This document shows, in pieces, positions 29,501-39,233 of a stretch of DNA of 64,000 nt (the stretch's first letter is position 1; every line of letters begins with the position of its first letter). Source of the DNA: Chloroflexota bacterium (lineage in GTDB: Bacteria > Chloroflexota > Anaerolineae > J102); NCBI GenBank assembly GCA_029782215.1, contig JAKOVD010000147.1:1-64000 (forward strand). The letters are read 5' to 3'. Below the pieces are notes generated by a model. That model was not told the origin of the DNA and did not search any database. It saw nothing but the letters and a program-made list of their open reading frames with translations. A program made the translations under genes and the position numbers.

Positions 29501-31912
29501 ATGACCACAAATCGTCTTCTCAGCATCGCCGCCGTGCTCATGCTTGCCCTACTTCTTCCGGCCGCCGTCTGCCAGGCCCAGGGAAGTGAAGGCGGAAACA
29601 CGCCCGGCGCCAGCCAGACGCCACCCGAACCGGTTCAGACTGAGTCTGCCCTCGGCACAGCCTTCAGCTACCAGGGCCAACTGCAGCAGAACGGCGTCCC
29701 CGTTACCGGCGCCTGCGACTTCCGGTTCGACCTCTGGGATGCAGCCACGGGCGGCGCTCATATCGGCGGCGCCCAGACAAAGACCAATGTTGCCGTGAAC
29801 AATGGCGTCTTCACCATCCCCGACCTCGATTTCGGCCTTGCCGCCTTCAACGGCGACGCCCGCTGGCTGGAACTTGCCGTGGGCTGCCCTTCCGGCAACG
29901 GCAGCTACACCACGCTTGGCCCGCGCCAGGCGCTCACCGCCACGCCCTATGCCCTGTACAGCAAAACCAGCCCCTGGTCCGGCTTGCTCGGACTGCCCAG
30001 CGGCTTCGCCGACAACGTCGACAACGATGCCCTGGGCAACCTCACCTGCAACACGGGACTGGTCGTCAAGTCGAATGGCTCGGGCTGGACCTGCGCTCCC
30101 GACAATGGCGCCAGCTATACCGCAGGCGCTGGTCTGCTACTCAACGGCACCCAGTTCAGCGTGGACAACACCACCATCCAGACCCGCGTCACCGGCTCCT
30201 GCGCCAGCGGCAGCGCCATCCGCATCATCAACGCCGACGGCTCCGTCGTCTGTGACACCGACAGCCGCCCCACAGGCGACATCACCGCCGTCAACGCCGG
30301 TCCCGGCCTCACCGGCGGAGGCGCCAGCGGCGACGTCACCCTCTCCGCCAGCTTCGGCGGCAACGGCAGCGCCACCACCGTCGCCCGCAGCGACCACAAC
30401 CACGATGCCGCTTATGTCAACGAAAGCCAGGCCAACTCCGTTACCTCGGCCATGATCACCAACGGCACGATCAAGTTCGAGGACATCGGCGCTAATAGCT
30501 GTACTGCCTCGCAGATCATGAAGTGGAACGGCTCGACCTGGGCCTGCGCCGCCGACCTCACCGGCGGCAGCGGCTCCGCCTGGAGCCTGACCGGCAACGC
30601 CGGCACGACCACGGCCAACTTCCTCGGCACCACCGACAGCCAGGCCCTCGATCTGCGCGTCAACAACAGCCGCGCTCTGCGCCTGGAACCGGGGACCTCC
30701 AGCCCCAACCTCGTGGGCGGGCACCCCTCGAATGCTACCGGCCCCAACGTGCAGGGCGCCAGCATCGGCGGCGGCGGCGCCGCAACGGGCTGCGGTTACA
30801 CGGGTACTTCAAGCTGCCCCAACTACGTGTCAGGTAGTTACGCCACCATCGGCGGCGGCTTGGGCAACAAGGCCACCGGTGCCACCTCGACCGTTGGCGG
30901 TGGGCACTCCAACGAAGCAAGCGGCCAATTCGCCACCATCGCTGGCGGCGGCGCCAGAGGATCGTTGTTGGCTTCGGGCGACAACCCCAACATAGCCAGC
31001 GGCAACTGGTCGGCCATCGGCGGTGGTTCCTCGAACAACGCCGCTGGCCGCTACGCTGTGATTGCCGGCGGCGCTCGCGGCAGTGCTGCCAAGGACTATG
31101 GCGCTGTTGGCGGAGGCCAGAACAACGTCGCCAACGGCATCGCCGCAACCGTCAGCGGCGGCTACAAGAATACCGCCTCCGCCGACTTCGCCACCGTCAG
31201 CGGCGGCGGCGGTTATGTAGCGGATGAGCTTGGCAATGTCACCTACACCGGCAACACCGCCAGCGGTCAGTTCGCAACGGTGGGCGGCGGTATAGGCAAT
31301 GTTGCCGAAGGCACAGGCTCTACGATAGCAGGGGGTGGTTCCTACCTATGCAAGTGGATTGACAACGGTGTTCCGTGCCACCCGATTATCGTCTATCCCA
31401 ATCGCGCTGTAGCAGAAGCCTCGACGATCAGCGGCGGCGCCAACAACATGGCGCTGGGCGAGAACTCGACAATCCCCGGCGGTTTTGGCGCGAAAGCAGA
31501 ATGGGCTGGACAGATGGCCTATGCCAACGGTTCGTTCGACGAAGCCGGAGACGCCCAGACATCGACCCTGGTGTTCCACAACCTGACTAATGAGCCCTAC
31601 CCGGAAGTGCTGCTGGGTACAGTTCCTCTCACCTCCAACCGTACAATGACCTTCGACATCCTGGTGGCTGCATCCAGTGAAGCCTTGCCGGACGCTGGCT
31701 ACCAGATCCGCGGCGTCATCAGCAACAGTAACGGAGACGTCAGCTTCGTCGGTACGCCCCGAGTCGATACCTTGGGTGAGGATCGGAGTGAGTGGAACGC
31801 CTGGGTGGAAGTGAACCATGAGCAGGGCGCCCTGTCGATAATGGTCAAGGGCAGTGACGACCTCGCAGTCAGGTGGGTGGCAGCAGTTCGGACGGTGGAG
31901 GTTGCCTGGTAG
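29501..31912 (+). CDS. Secreted protein with YadA-head-like GGG-N-A-G repeats
   Basis: Signal peptide; YQGQLQQNGVPVTGACDFRFDLWDA; YATIGGGLGNKATGATSTVGGGHSNEASGQFATIAGG... repeats. Confidence 0.8.
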   Translation: MTTNRLLSIAAVLMLALLLPAAVCQAQGSEGGNTPGASQTPPEPVQTESALGTAFSYQGQLQQNGVPVTGACDFRFDLWDAATGGAHIGGAQTKTNVAVNNGVFTIPDLDFGLAAFNGDARWLELAVGCPSGNGSYTTLGPRQALTATPYALYSKTSPWSGLLGLPSGFADNVDNDALGNLTCNTGLVVKSNGSGWTCAPDNGASYTAGAGLLLNGTQFSVDNTTIQTRVTGSCASGSAIRIINADGSVVCDTDSRPTGDITAVNAGPGLTGGGASGDVTLSASFGGNGSATTVARSDHNHDAAYVNESQANSVTSAMITNGTIKFEDIGANSCTASQIMKWNGSTWACAADLTGGSGSAWSLTGNAGTTTANFLGTTDSQALDLRVNNSRALRLEPGTSSPNLVGGHPSNATGPNVQGASIGGGGAATGCGYTGTSSCPNYVSGSYATIGGGLGNKATGATSTVGGGHSNEASGQFATIAGGGARGSLLASGDNPNIASGNWSAIGGGSSNNAAGRYAVIAGGARGSAAKDYGAVGGGQNNVANGIAATVSGGYKNTASADFATVSGGGGYVADELGNVTYTGNTASGQFATVGGGIGNVAEGTGSTIAGGGSYLCKWIDNGVPCHPIIVYPNRAVAEASTISGGANNMALGENSTIPGGFGAKAEWAGQMAYANGSFDEAGDAQTSTLVFHNLTNEPYPEVLLGTVPLTSNRTMTFDILVAASSEALPDAGYQIRGVISNSNGDVSFVGTPRVDTLGEDRSEWNAWVEVNHEQGALSIMVKGSDDLAVRWVAAVRTVEVAW

Positions 31913-31972
31913 CGAACGCCAAGCGCGACCTATACCCGCTGCCCCAGCGCCCAGAACCAGAGTGAGGTAGAC

Positions 31973-32251
31973 ATGAAACCCATCACGCCCTTCATCATCC
32001 TTGCCATCGCCCTCCTCCTTTCCGGCGTCGTCCTGGCGGCAGGAACGGACTATGACGTGAACCGGGGAACCGCAGCCGGAGGAGGCGGCACCAGCAGCGG
32101 CGGCGCCTACGCTTTGACAGGGACTACCGGCCAGGCAGCCGCTGGCGCCCTGGCGGGCGGGGACTTCGCCCTCGGCAGCGGCCTGTGGAGCCAGGTTTCG
32201 CCTGTGCGTGAACGTATCTACCTGCCGCGGCTCGTGCGTCCGTCTCTGTGA
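31973..32251 (+). CDS. Small secreted protein with Gly-rich core and C-terminal RIYLPRLVRPSL
   Basis: Signal peptide MKPITPFIILAIALLLSGVVLAA; ends RERIYLPRLVRPSL. Confidence 0.65.
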   Translation: MKPITPFIILAIALLLSGVVLAAGTDYDVNRGTAAGGGGTSSGGAYALTGTTGQAAAGALAGGDFALGSGLWSQVSPVRERIYLPRLVRPSL

Positions 32252-32653
32252 AGCCCGCAATCGTCCGCCGGGCCGTTCCCATGGCCACCTGAGCGATCGG
32301 AGACCGAAGCGCTCCCCGGAATCGCTGTCCCAACAGCAGCGCCGGTGTGACCGCGACAGATGTAGAGATCGACAGACGATACAGAAGCGAGAGACCGGAG
32401 CCATAAGGGTTCCGGTCTTTTCGTTTTCCAGGGCCAATACGGGTAGCGAGGCTGGGGGTAGTCGCGGCGCGTCCCGCCCGATCGCAAGCACGATCACTGC
32501 CTCCAGTGGTGATATGACGCAAAATGTCAGCTTCGGCGTCGGCGCTGGCGGCCTTGGGTGCTATGGCCAGGCGGCGATGCTTCGGGGATGTCTCACCTGC
32601 AACCATCACTCACCACCGCAGCCGCTCCACCACACCCTGCAAGAGTCCTTCCC

Positions 32654-34633
32654 ATGCGAAAACGAATCCTGAGCTTGATCGTGCTTGTCCTTGTGATCGC
32701 CGGCCTGGTGCCTTTAGCGGCGGCGGCCGAACCCACTGCGCCTGGCGCCACCTTCCTCGTAAACTCCAACTCCGACCCTGGCAATGGTGTGTGCAACGCC
32801 GCCGAGTGCACCTTGCGCGAGGCGATCATCGCCGCCAACGCCAACGGCGCCTCCCAGGATACCATTCAGTTCAACATCCCCGGCGCCGGCCCCCACATCA
32901 TCACCCTGGCGGCAGCCCTGCAGGCCATCTCGCAGCCCCTCATCATCGATGGTCTCACCCAACCAGGCGCAAGTTGCGGCGCCACGGCTCCCCACACCCT
33001 CAGGATCGTGCTCAACGGCAGCGGATTGGGCGGCGGCAACACCGGGCTGGTGATCACGGCCGGCAGTTCACGGGTCCAGGGGCTGGTGGTGCAGCGTTTC
33101 TCCTCGCACGGCATCGTCGTTCAGAGCAGCAACAATACCATCACCTGCAACTACATCGGCACGAACTCGGCGGGCAGCCTTGACCTCGGGAACGGCGGCA
33201 TCGGCGTCTACGTGCATAACGGCGCCAATAACACCATTTCGCGCAACCTGATTTCCGGCAACAACAGCTTCGGCATCTACCTGGGCGGAGCGTCCGCCAG
33301 CGGCAACATCGTGCGCCAGAATCGCATCGGCACCGATGCCTCGGGATCCTCCGCCCTTCCCAACGGCGAAGAGGGGATCATGGTCGAGGGCGCTCCCAAC
33401 ACCACGATCGGGGGCTCCACCTCCGAGGGCAATGTCATCTCCGGCAACAACGGGCACGGCGTCGCCATCAACACCGGGGCCACTGGCACACAGGTTGCAG
33501 GCAACATCATCGGACTGAACGCCGCCGGCACCGCCAAGCTGGGTAACAAGAATGCCGGGGTGAGCGTGACAGGGGTGAACGGCATCACCATTGGCGGCGG
33601 CAATGTCAACCGCAGAAATGTGATCTCCGGCAACAACGGCCCCGGCGTTCTCCTGCAGAATGGCGCCGGTTCGACCGAGATTCAAAACAACATGATCGGC
33701 CTCAACGCCACCGGCGCCGCCAAGCTGGGCAACAGCAGCCAGGGCATCTACATCAACGGCACAGCGAACAACAAGATCGGCTACTGGAACACGCCCAACT
33801 TCATCAGCGGCAACGGGAGTGAGGGCATCTTCATCCTGAACGGAACCGGCAACGCCATTTACGGGAACCATATCGGTGACAACTTGTTCGGCGCCAACGC
33901 CGGCAATGGCTTCTTCGGCATCCACATCAACGGTGGCGCCAACAACCTCGTCGGCGGCGCTGGGGGCGACAACACCATCGCTTTCAACAGCGCCGATGGC
34001 ATCTACATCTTTGGGACCACCTCCGGCAATGCCATCACCGGCAACCACATTCACAGCAACGGCGGGCTGGGCATCGACCTGGGAACGGACGATGTGACGC
34101 CAAACGACCCCGGCGACCCCGACAGCGGCCCGAACGGCCTGCAGAACTTCCCCGTGCTGACCTCGGCGGCGACCAACTCCGTAGGCACGACACAGACCGT
34201 CGTCCAGGGGACGTTGAACAGCCTGCCTGGCCAGCAGTATCGCGTCAACTTCTACACCAGCCCCTCCTGCGATGCCTCGGGTTATGGTGAGGGCCTGACG
34301 AGTCTCGGCAGTCTCAACGTCACCACAGCAGCCAATGGCAATGCCAGCTTTAGCCACTCCTGGCCCTTTGCCGTGGGCTTGGGCGACTACATGGTGGCCA
34401 CGGCGACACAGGTCAGTACGAACAACACCTCGGAGTTCTCGCAGTGCGTTGTCATCCAGCAGTTGGCGGTGAGCCCAACGGCCACCCCAACGGCCACCCC
34501 AACGGCCACACCGACGTCCACGCCCACACAGCCGTCGCCCGCCACCTCGACGCCCACCCCCACACCCACCGCCACACCAGGAGGTCAGAACCCGACGATC
34601 TACCTGCCGCTGGTAGTCGAGTCGGGAACATGA
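32654..34633 (+). CDS. CSLREA-domain right-handed beta-helix surface protein
   Basis: FLVNSNSDPGNGVCNAAECTLREAIIAANANG; many NxIxGN beta-helix repeats; Thr/Pro linker; C-term TIYLPLVVESGT. Confidence 0.88.
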   Translation: MRKRILSLIVLVLVIAGLVPLAAAAEPTAPGATFLVNSNSDPGNGVCNAAECTLREAIIAANANGASQDTIQFNIPGAGPHIITLAAALQAISQPLIIDGLTQPGASCGATAPHTLRIVLNGSGLGGGNTGLVITAGSSRVQGLVVQRFSSHGIVVQSSNNTITCNYIGTNSAGSLDLGNGGIGVYVHNGANNTISRNLISGNNSFGIYLGGASASGNIVRQNRIGTDASGSSALPNGEEGIMVEGAPNTTIGGSTSEGNVISGNNGHGVAINTGATGTQVAGNIIGLNAAGTAKLGNKNAGVSVTGVNGITIGGGNVNRRNVISGNNGPGVLLQNGAGSTEIQNNMIGLNATGAAKLGNSSQGIYINGTANNKIGYWNTPNFISGNGSEGIFILNGTGNAIYGNHIGDNLFGANAGNGFFGIHINGGANNLVGGAGGDNTIAFNSADGIYIFGTTSGNAITGNHIHSNGGLGIDLGTDDVTPNDPGDPDSGPNGLQNFPVLTSAATNSVGTTQTVVQGTLNSLPGQQYRVNFYTSPSCDASGYGEGLTSLGSLNVTTAANGNASFSHSWPFAVGLGDYMVATATQVSTNNTSEFSQCVVIQQLAVSPTATPTATPTATPTSTPTQPSPATSTPTPTPTATPGGQNPTIYLPLVVESGT

Positions 34634-34994
34634 TGTTCCAGCGTGAGGGAGTGCACCGTGCGCAATTTGGCTGCACCCTCATAAACGGGCCGCCGCACTG
34701 AAACCATCGGCGCCGTGGGGAAAGAGGCTTGTGCAGACATGCACCGGCCTCTTTCTTTTGGATTGCCTATCCACAAAGTCAGGTGGGCGACCTCGCTGAG
34801 CGGTCGTGCAGACCAGGATAGCAATCGGCATTACTTTGTATGGGGTCGTCATACCTTAGAATGAGAGCCAAATTACGCGATGTTCTGGCTCGTAGGATGC
34901 TTTGGGCACGCCGTCGTGCCGTGGGGAAGCTCACTCTGCGCCACTCATCAGCATTGAAGACGTCACATCGTCACATTTTGGGAGGGTCCATCTT

Positions 34995-37016
34995 ATGTCC
35001 AGCCGAACCCTGTTCCAGATACCGATTGTCTTCCTGGCTGCTCTCATGCTTCCCGTGGCGGCGGCTGCCGGCCCTGGTGCTCCCGGCGCCGTCTTCACCG
35101 TCAATTCGACCGCCGATCCGGGTGTCCTGCCGGGTTGCACCGTTGTTGAGTGCACCTTGCACGAAGCCATTGAGGACGCCAACGCTAACGGTCCCGCCCA
35201 AGACCTCATCCAGTTCGGCATCCCGGGCGCTGGTCCGCATGTCATTAATCTGACGACGCCATTGCCTGACATCAACCGTCCTGTGATCATCGATGGCTTG
35301 CTGCAAAGCGGCGCAAGCTGCGGCAACACGCCGCCCTACACGCTCAAGATTGTCGTCAACGGCAACGGCCTGGGCGGCGGCGCTACGGGGCTGACAATCA
35401 ACGGCAGCAACACGCGCATCCAGGGACTGGTCATCCAACGTTTCCCTTCGCACGGTGTCAGGGTCAACGGCACCGGCAACATCATTAACTGCAACTACAT
35501 CGGCACCAATTCGGGCGGAACCTCGGACTTCGGCAACGGCGACACCGGCGTCATGATTTATGGCAACTCCAATATCATCTCGCGCAACCTGGTTTCAGGT
35601 AATAACTCTGTAGGCATCTACCTGGGCGCCCCCGGAAGCGGCAACATCGTCCAGCGAAACTTCGTGGGCACCAACTCAAGCGGATCCTCAGCCATCCCCA
35701 ACGGTAATGCCGGTGTGGGAGTCGTGGGCGCGCCCAACACCACGATTGGGGGCGTCACCACCGAGGGCAATGTCATTTCAGGCAATGGCCTTCACGGGGT
35801 AAGCGTCAGCGGGGGAGCCGGTACGCAGGTGTCGGGCAACATCCTTGGGCTGAATGCCGCTGGCTCGGCGAAGCTTGCCAATCATGGCGCCGGAGTGAGC
35901 GTAGCGGGGGTGGCCGGCATCCTCATCGGCGGCGCCACCGCCAACCTGAGGAATGTCATCTCGGGCAACGATGGCGCTGGCATCATGTTGCTGAACGCAA
36001 ATGCCGCAGAGATCTACGGCAACCTCATCGGTCTGAACGCCGCCGGCACGGCCAAGCTGGGTAACGGCGGCTCGGGCATTGCGGCCAGCGGCGTGGCAAA
36101 CAACCTGATCGGGCTTGCGAGCGCCCCCAACGTCATCGGCGGGAATGACGAAAGTGGTATTGCCATCTCAAGCGGCACAGGCAGCACCATCCAGGGAAAC
36201 AGCATCGGTGCCACCGCGGCCGGCGGCAACGCCGGCAATGGAATCTACGGCATCCACATTGCCTACGCCGACAACAATACCGTAGGAGGCGCCGGGGGCG
36301 GCAATACCATCGCCTTCAACAGCTCCGATGGTATCTTCATCAACGGCGATTCGACCGGAAACACCATTGCCGGCAACGCCATCTACAACAATGGTGTCCT
36401 GGGCATCGACCTGGACCCAGGCGGTGTGACCCTCAACGACGCCGGGGATGGAGATTCCGGCCCAAACGGGCTGCAAAACTTCCCGGTGCTCACCTCAGCC
36501 AAAAGCGGCATAGATGGTCTGCCGCGAACCACCGTCCAGGGGACACTGAACAGCCAGCCTGGCCAGCAGTACCGGATCGAATTCTTCTCCAGCACCTCGT
36601 GCGACTCTTCGGGGTATGGCGAGGGACAACGACCCCGGGCCGTTCTGGACGTCACGACTGATGGCAGCGGCAATGCCAGCTTCAGCCACATCTGGGCCTT
36701 TCTCGTCAACCCTGGCCACTTTATGACAGCTACGGCGACACGAATCACCACCGGCAACACCTCGGAGTTCTCGGAATGCATCGCGGTCGAGCCACTGGTG
36801 CAGATCCCAACATCAACACCCACCCCGACCCTGACCCCAACGCCGACTTCCACACGTATGCCGACCGCCACGCCGACTTCCACCCTCACGCCGACGCGCA
36901 CACCCACACCAACCCAGGGGCCGCTTGCCACCTCCACGCCCACCCCGACGCCCACAAACGAGGGACAAAGCCCCCTGATCTATATGCCGCTCATCGTAGC
37001 AGCAGGGGCGCAATAG
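34995..37016 (+). CDS. CSLREA-like right-handed beta-helix surface protein (paralog of previous)
   Basis: FTVNSTADPGVLPGCTVVECTLHEAIEDANANG; same architecture; C-term LIYMPLIVAAGAQ. Confidence 0.88.
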   Translation: MSSRTLFQIPIVFLAALMLPVAAAAGPGAPGAVFTVNSTADPGVLPGCTVVECTLHEAIEDANANGPAQDLIQFGIPGAGPHVINLTTPLPDINRPVIIDGLLQSGASCGNTPPYTLKIVVNGNGLGGGATGLTINGSNTRIQGLVIQRFPSHGVRVNGTGNIINCNYIGTNSGGTSDFGNGDTGVMIYGNSNIISRNLVSGNNSVGIYLGAPGSGNIVQRNFVGTNSSGSSAIPNGNAGVGVVGAPNTTIGGVTTEGNVISGNGLHGVSVSGGAGTQVSGNILGLNAAGSAKLANHGAGVSVAGVAGILIGGATANLRNVISGNDGAGIMLLNANAAEIYGNLIGLNAAGTAKLGNGGSGIAASGVANNLIGLASAPNVIGGNDESGIAISSGTGSTIQGNSIGATAAGGNAGNGIYGIHIAYADNNTVGGAGGGNTIAFNSSDGIFINGDSTGNTIAGNAIYNNGVLGIDLDPGGVTLNDAGDGDSGPNGLQNFPVLTSAKSGIDGLPRTTVQGTLNSQPGQQYRIEFFSSTSCDSSGYGEGQRPRAVLDVTTDGSGNASFSHIWAFLVNPGHFMTATATRITTGNTSEFSECIAVEPLVQIPTSTPTPTLTPTPTSTRMPTATPTSTLTPTRTPTPTQGPLATSTPTPTPTNEGQSPLIYMPLIVAAGAQ

Positions 37017-37122
37017 CCAACCGAGAGCCGGAGCGCTCCCCCCACACGCCCTCGACCGGCTGCCATAGTCAATCGCCTCAATTCACGGCTCCCGCGCAGG
37101 CGCCGCGGGTTCCCGGTTCCCT

Positions 37123-37581
37123 TTACCCGCCGATCAGCGCCGCCAACTCATCGATCACAGGCTGCAAAGGCGCTGGAATGGCCCCGTCCACGGCGACGAC
37201 CGTGTGGCCGCCGTAGGTGATCGTGTAGACAAACTGGTCGGCGCCTGGCGTTTCGAAGCGATGGTCGGCCTCGAAAAGCCCGCTGGCGGCGAGGACGGCC
37301 GCCAGGCCAGCCAGCCGGGCCGGCGCCAGGCGGCCGGTTGTCTGCGCCTGGCCGCGCCGGTTGGCCGTGTACGAGCCATCAGCGGCAATCGTCACACGAT
37401 CGTCGAACCCGGCAAAACCGCCCGTCCGGCTGAAGAGGACGGGAGTGGCGAGCGCGCCTGGAGCTGGCGGCGGGGACGTGGGCGGCGGGGACGCCAGCGG
37501 GGTTGCCGGTGGTCGTATTGGAGCACAGGCGGCTGCCAGGAGCAGCACACCGGCAAGAATAAGCAAAGGCAAGTGCTTCAT
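37123..37581 (-). CDS. Hypothetical lipoprotein
   Basis: MKHLPLLILAGVLLLAAACAPIRPP: lipobox LAAAC. Confidence 0.75.
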   Translation of the reverse strand: MKHLPLLILAGVLLLAAACAPIRPPATPLASPPPTSPPPAPGALATPVLFSRTGGFAGFDDRVTIAADGSYTANRRGQAQTTGRLAPARLAGLAAVLAASGLFEADHRFETPGADQFVYTITYGGHTVVAVDGAIPAPLQPVIDELAALIGG

Positions 37582-37588
37582 GGACCTG

Positions 37589-38212
37589 TTACAACTCCGG
37601 TTTCGGGGGCTTCGGGCTGGCAAGATATGAGCTGGCCTTGAACACGGTCGCCGCCAGCAACTTCTCTATTCTCGGGTCCCGCGCGTTCAGACTGCGGCGA
37701 TCATCCAGGTAGGCGGCGATGCTCTCCGCCAGGTAGGCGGTCTCATCCGTCCGCGCCTTGTCACTGAGTCCATAGCCTGGGCGAAAGCTGTCTTGCACAC
37801 CGAGCGTGAAGTCCTCCCACGCCTTGAGGATGGGCGCCCGGGAGGCCGGCCCCCCGACAGGCCAACCCAGCAGACAGGCGATGAGATAGCCCAGCGGCGA
37901 CAGGTAGGCCAGACGGTCCTGCGGGTAAAGGGCAAGACGAAGCCAGGCGACATCCTCGAGGGTGCGGTCGCCGTAGGTGCTCTCACCGCGCGTAAAGCCG
38001 TGACGCTCCGCATTGAGAACAACGTGCCCACCCGGAATCGCCAGCCAGTGCGCAAGCAGCGGGTCGGGCAGCCCCTGGAGCCAGGGCACCAGGCTGTTCA
38101 GCGCCGCTGCTGGGGTTGGAAAGTGCTCGACAATATGGCCGGGTGAGGCGGCCAGACTGCCCGCCACGATGTGGGTCCGTGCCTGCAGGACGCGCTGCCA
38201 TGCGGACGCCAC
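37589..38212 (-). CDS. Hypothetical protein
   Basis: Long ORF in the expected strand context; no family recognised. Confidence 0.55.
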   Translation of the reverse strand: MASAWQRVLQARTHIVAGSLAASPGHIVEHFPTPAAALNSLVPWLQGLPDPLLAHWLAIPGGHVVLNAERHGFTRGESTYGDRTLEDVAWLRLALYPQDRLAYLSPLGYLIACLLGWPVGGPASRAPILKAWEDFTLGVQDSFRPGYGLSDKARTDETAYLAESIAAYLDDRRSLNARDPRIEKLLAATVFKASSYLASPKPPKPEL

Positions 38213-38224
38213 AGCCGGCGCGCC

Positions 38225-39199
38225 TCAATTGTGGTCGGGGAACATCGCACCCACGCTGATGCCGTGGTGGATGCGCCTGATGGTTTCCCCGAGCAGTGGG
38301 GCGACGCTGAGTGACACCAGCTTGTCCCCCAGGCGCTGCCGCCTGTCATCCGAAATGGCGAGCGTGTTCGTCACGACAACGCGGTCGATGGGCGACGCGG
38401 CCAGGATGTCACAGGCAGGCTCCGACAGCACGGCGTGCGTGGCGCAGGCATAGACCGCTTCGGCGCCGTGCTCCTTCAGGTAGCTGGCAGCCAGGCACAT
38501 GGTGCCCGCCGTATCGATCTCATCATCGACCAGGAGGCACTGCCGGCCTTCGACGTCACCGATGACGTTGAAGATGTCGGCCTGGGCGTTCTCCGGGTCG
38601 CGGCGCTTCTCGATGATAGCCAGCGGGATATTCAGCGACTCAGCGAAGTTCCGCGCCCGCCGCACGCCGCCGATATCAGGCGAGACGATGATGGCGTTGC
38701 GATCCAGGCCATGGTCCCGGATATAGTCCACGAGCAGATAGCGGGCGGTCAGCTCGTCCGTGGGAATCGTGAAGAACCCCTGGATCTGGCCGGCGTGGAG
38801 GTCGAACGTGAGGACGCGTTCAGCGCCTGCCACCGAGATGAGGTCCGCCAGCAGCCGCGCCGTGATCGGCACGCGCGGCTGGTCCTTCTTGTCGGTGCGG
38901 CCATAGGCGTAGTACGGAATCACGGCTGTGATACGGCCGGCGCTGTCCCGGCGCACGGCGTCAAGCATGATCAGCAGCTCCATCACCATGTCGTTGACCG
39001 GGCGGCCAAACGGCTGGATGATGAACACGTCTTTGGCGCGCACGCTCTGCTGCAGACGGACGAAGATGTTCTCGTTGGGGAATTTCTTGATCGTGGCAGG
39101 CGTGGGGTTGATGCGCAGGTACCCGCACACCTCGGCCGTAAGCTCCGGGTTACAGGTGCCGCCGACAACTGCCAGGTCACCGTAAAGTCCTGCTGACAA
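38225..39199 (-). CDS. prs: Ribose-phosphate pyrophosphokinase (probable TTG start)
   Basis: FPNENIFVRLQQSVRAKDVFIIQPFGRPVNDMVMELLIMLDAVRR; YGRTDKKDQPRVPITARLLADLI; LLVDDEIDTAGTM. Confidence 0.95.
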   Translation of the reverse strand: MSAGLYGDLAVVGGTCNPELTAEVCGYLRINPTPATIKKFPNENIFVRLQQSVRAKDVFIIQPFGRPVNDMVMELLIMLDAVRRDSAGRITAVIPYYAYGRTDKKDQPRVPITARLLADLISVAGAERVLTFDLHAGQIQGFFTIPTDELTARYLLVDYIRDHGLDRNAIIVSPDIGGVRRARNFAESLNIPLAIIEKRRDPENAQADIFNVIGDVEGRQCLLVDDEIDTAGTMCLAASYLKEHGAEAVYACATHAVLSEPACDILAASPIDRVVVTNTLAISDDRRQRLGDKLVSLSVAPLLGETIRRIHHGISVGAMFPDHN

Positions 39200-39233
39200 A
39201 GCTGCCTCCGCAATGGGCGAGAGAGGAGAGTGG

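Noticed and set aside
32380-32560. Small ORFs around 32208-32672
   Set aside because: Overlapping frames without domains; interpreted as intergenic region before the CSLREA gene.
33068-34357. 429-aa minus-strand ORF
   Set aside because: Antisense of the CSLREA beta-helix gene; the plus frame has signal peptide, domain and linker.
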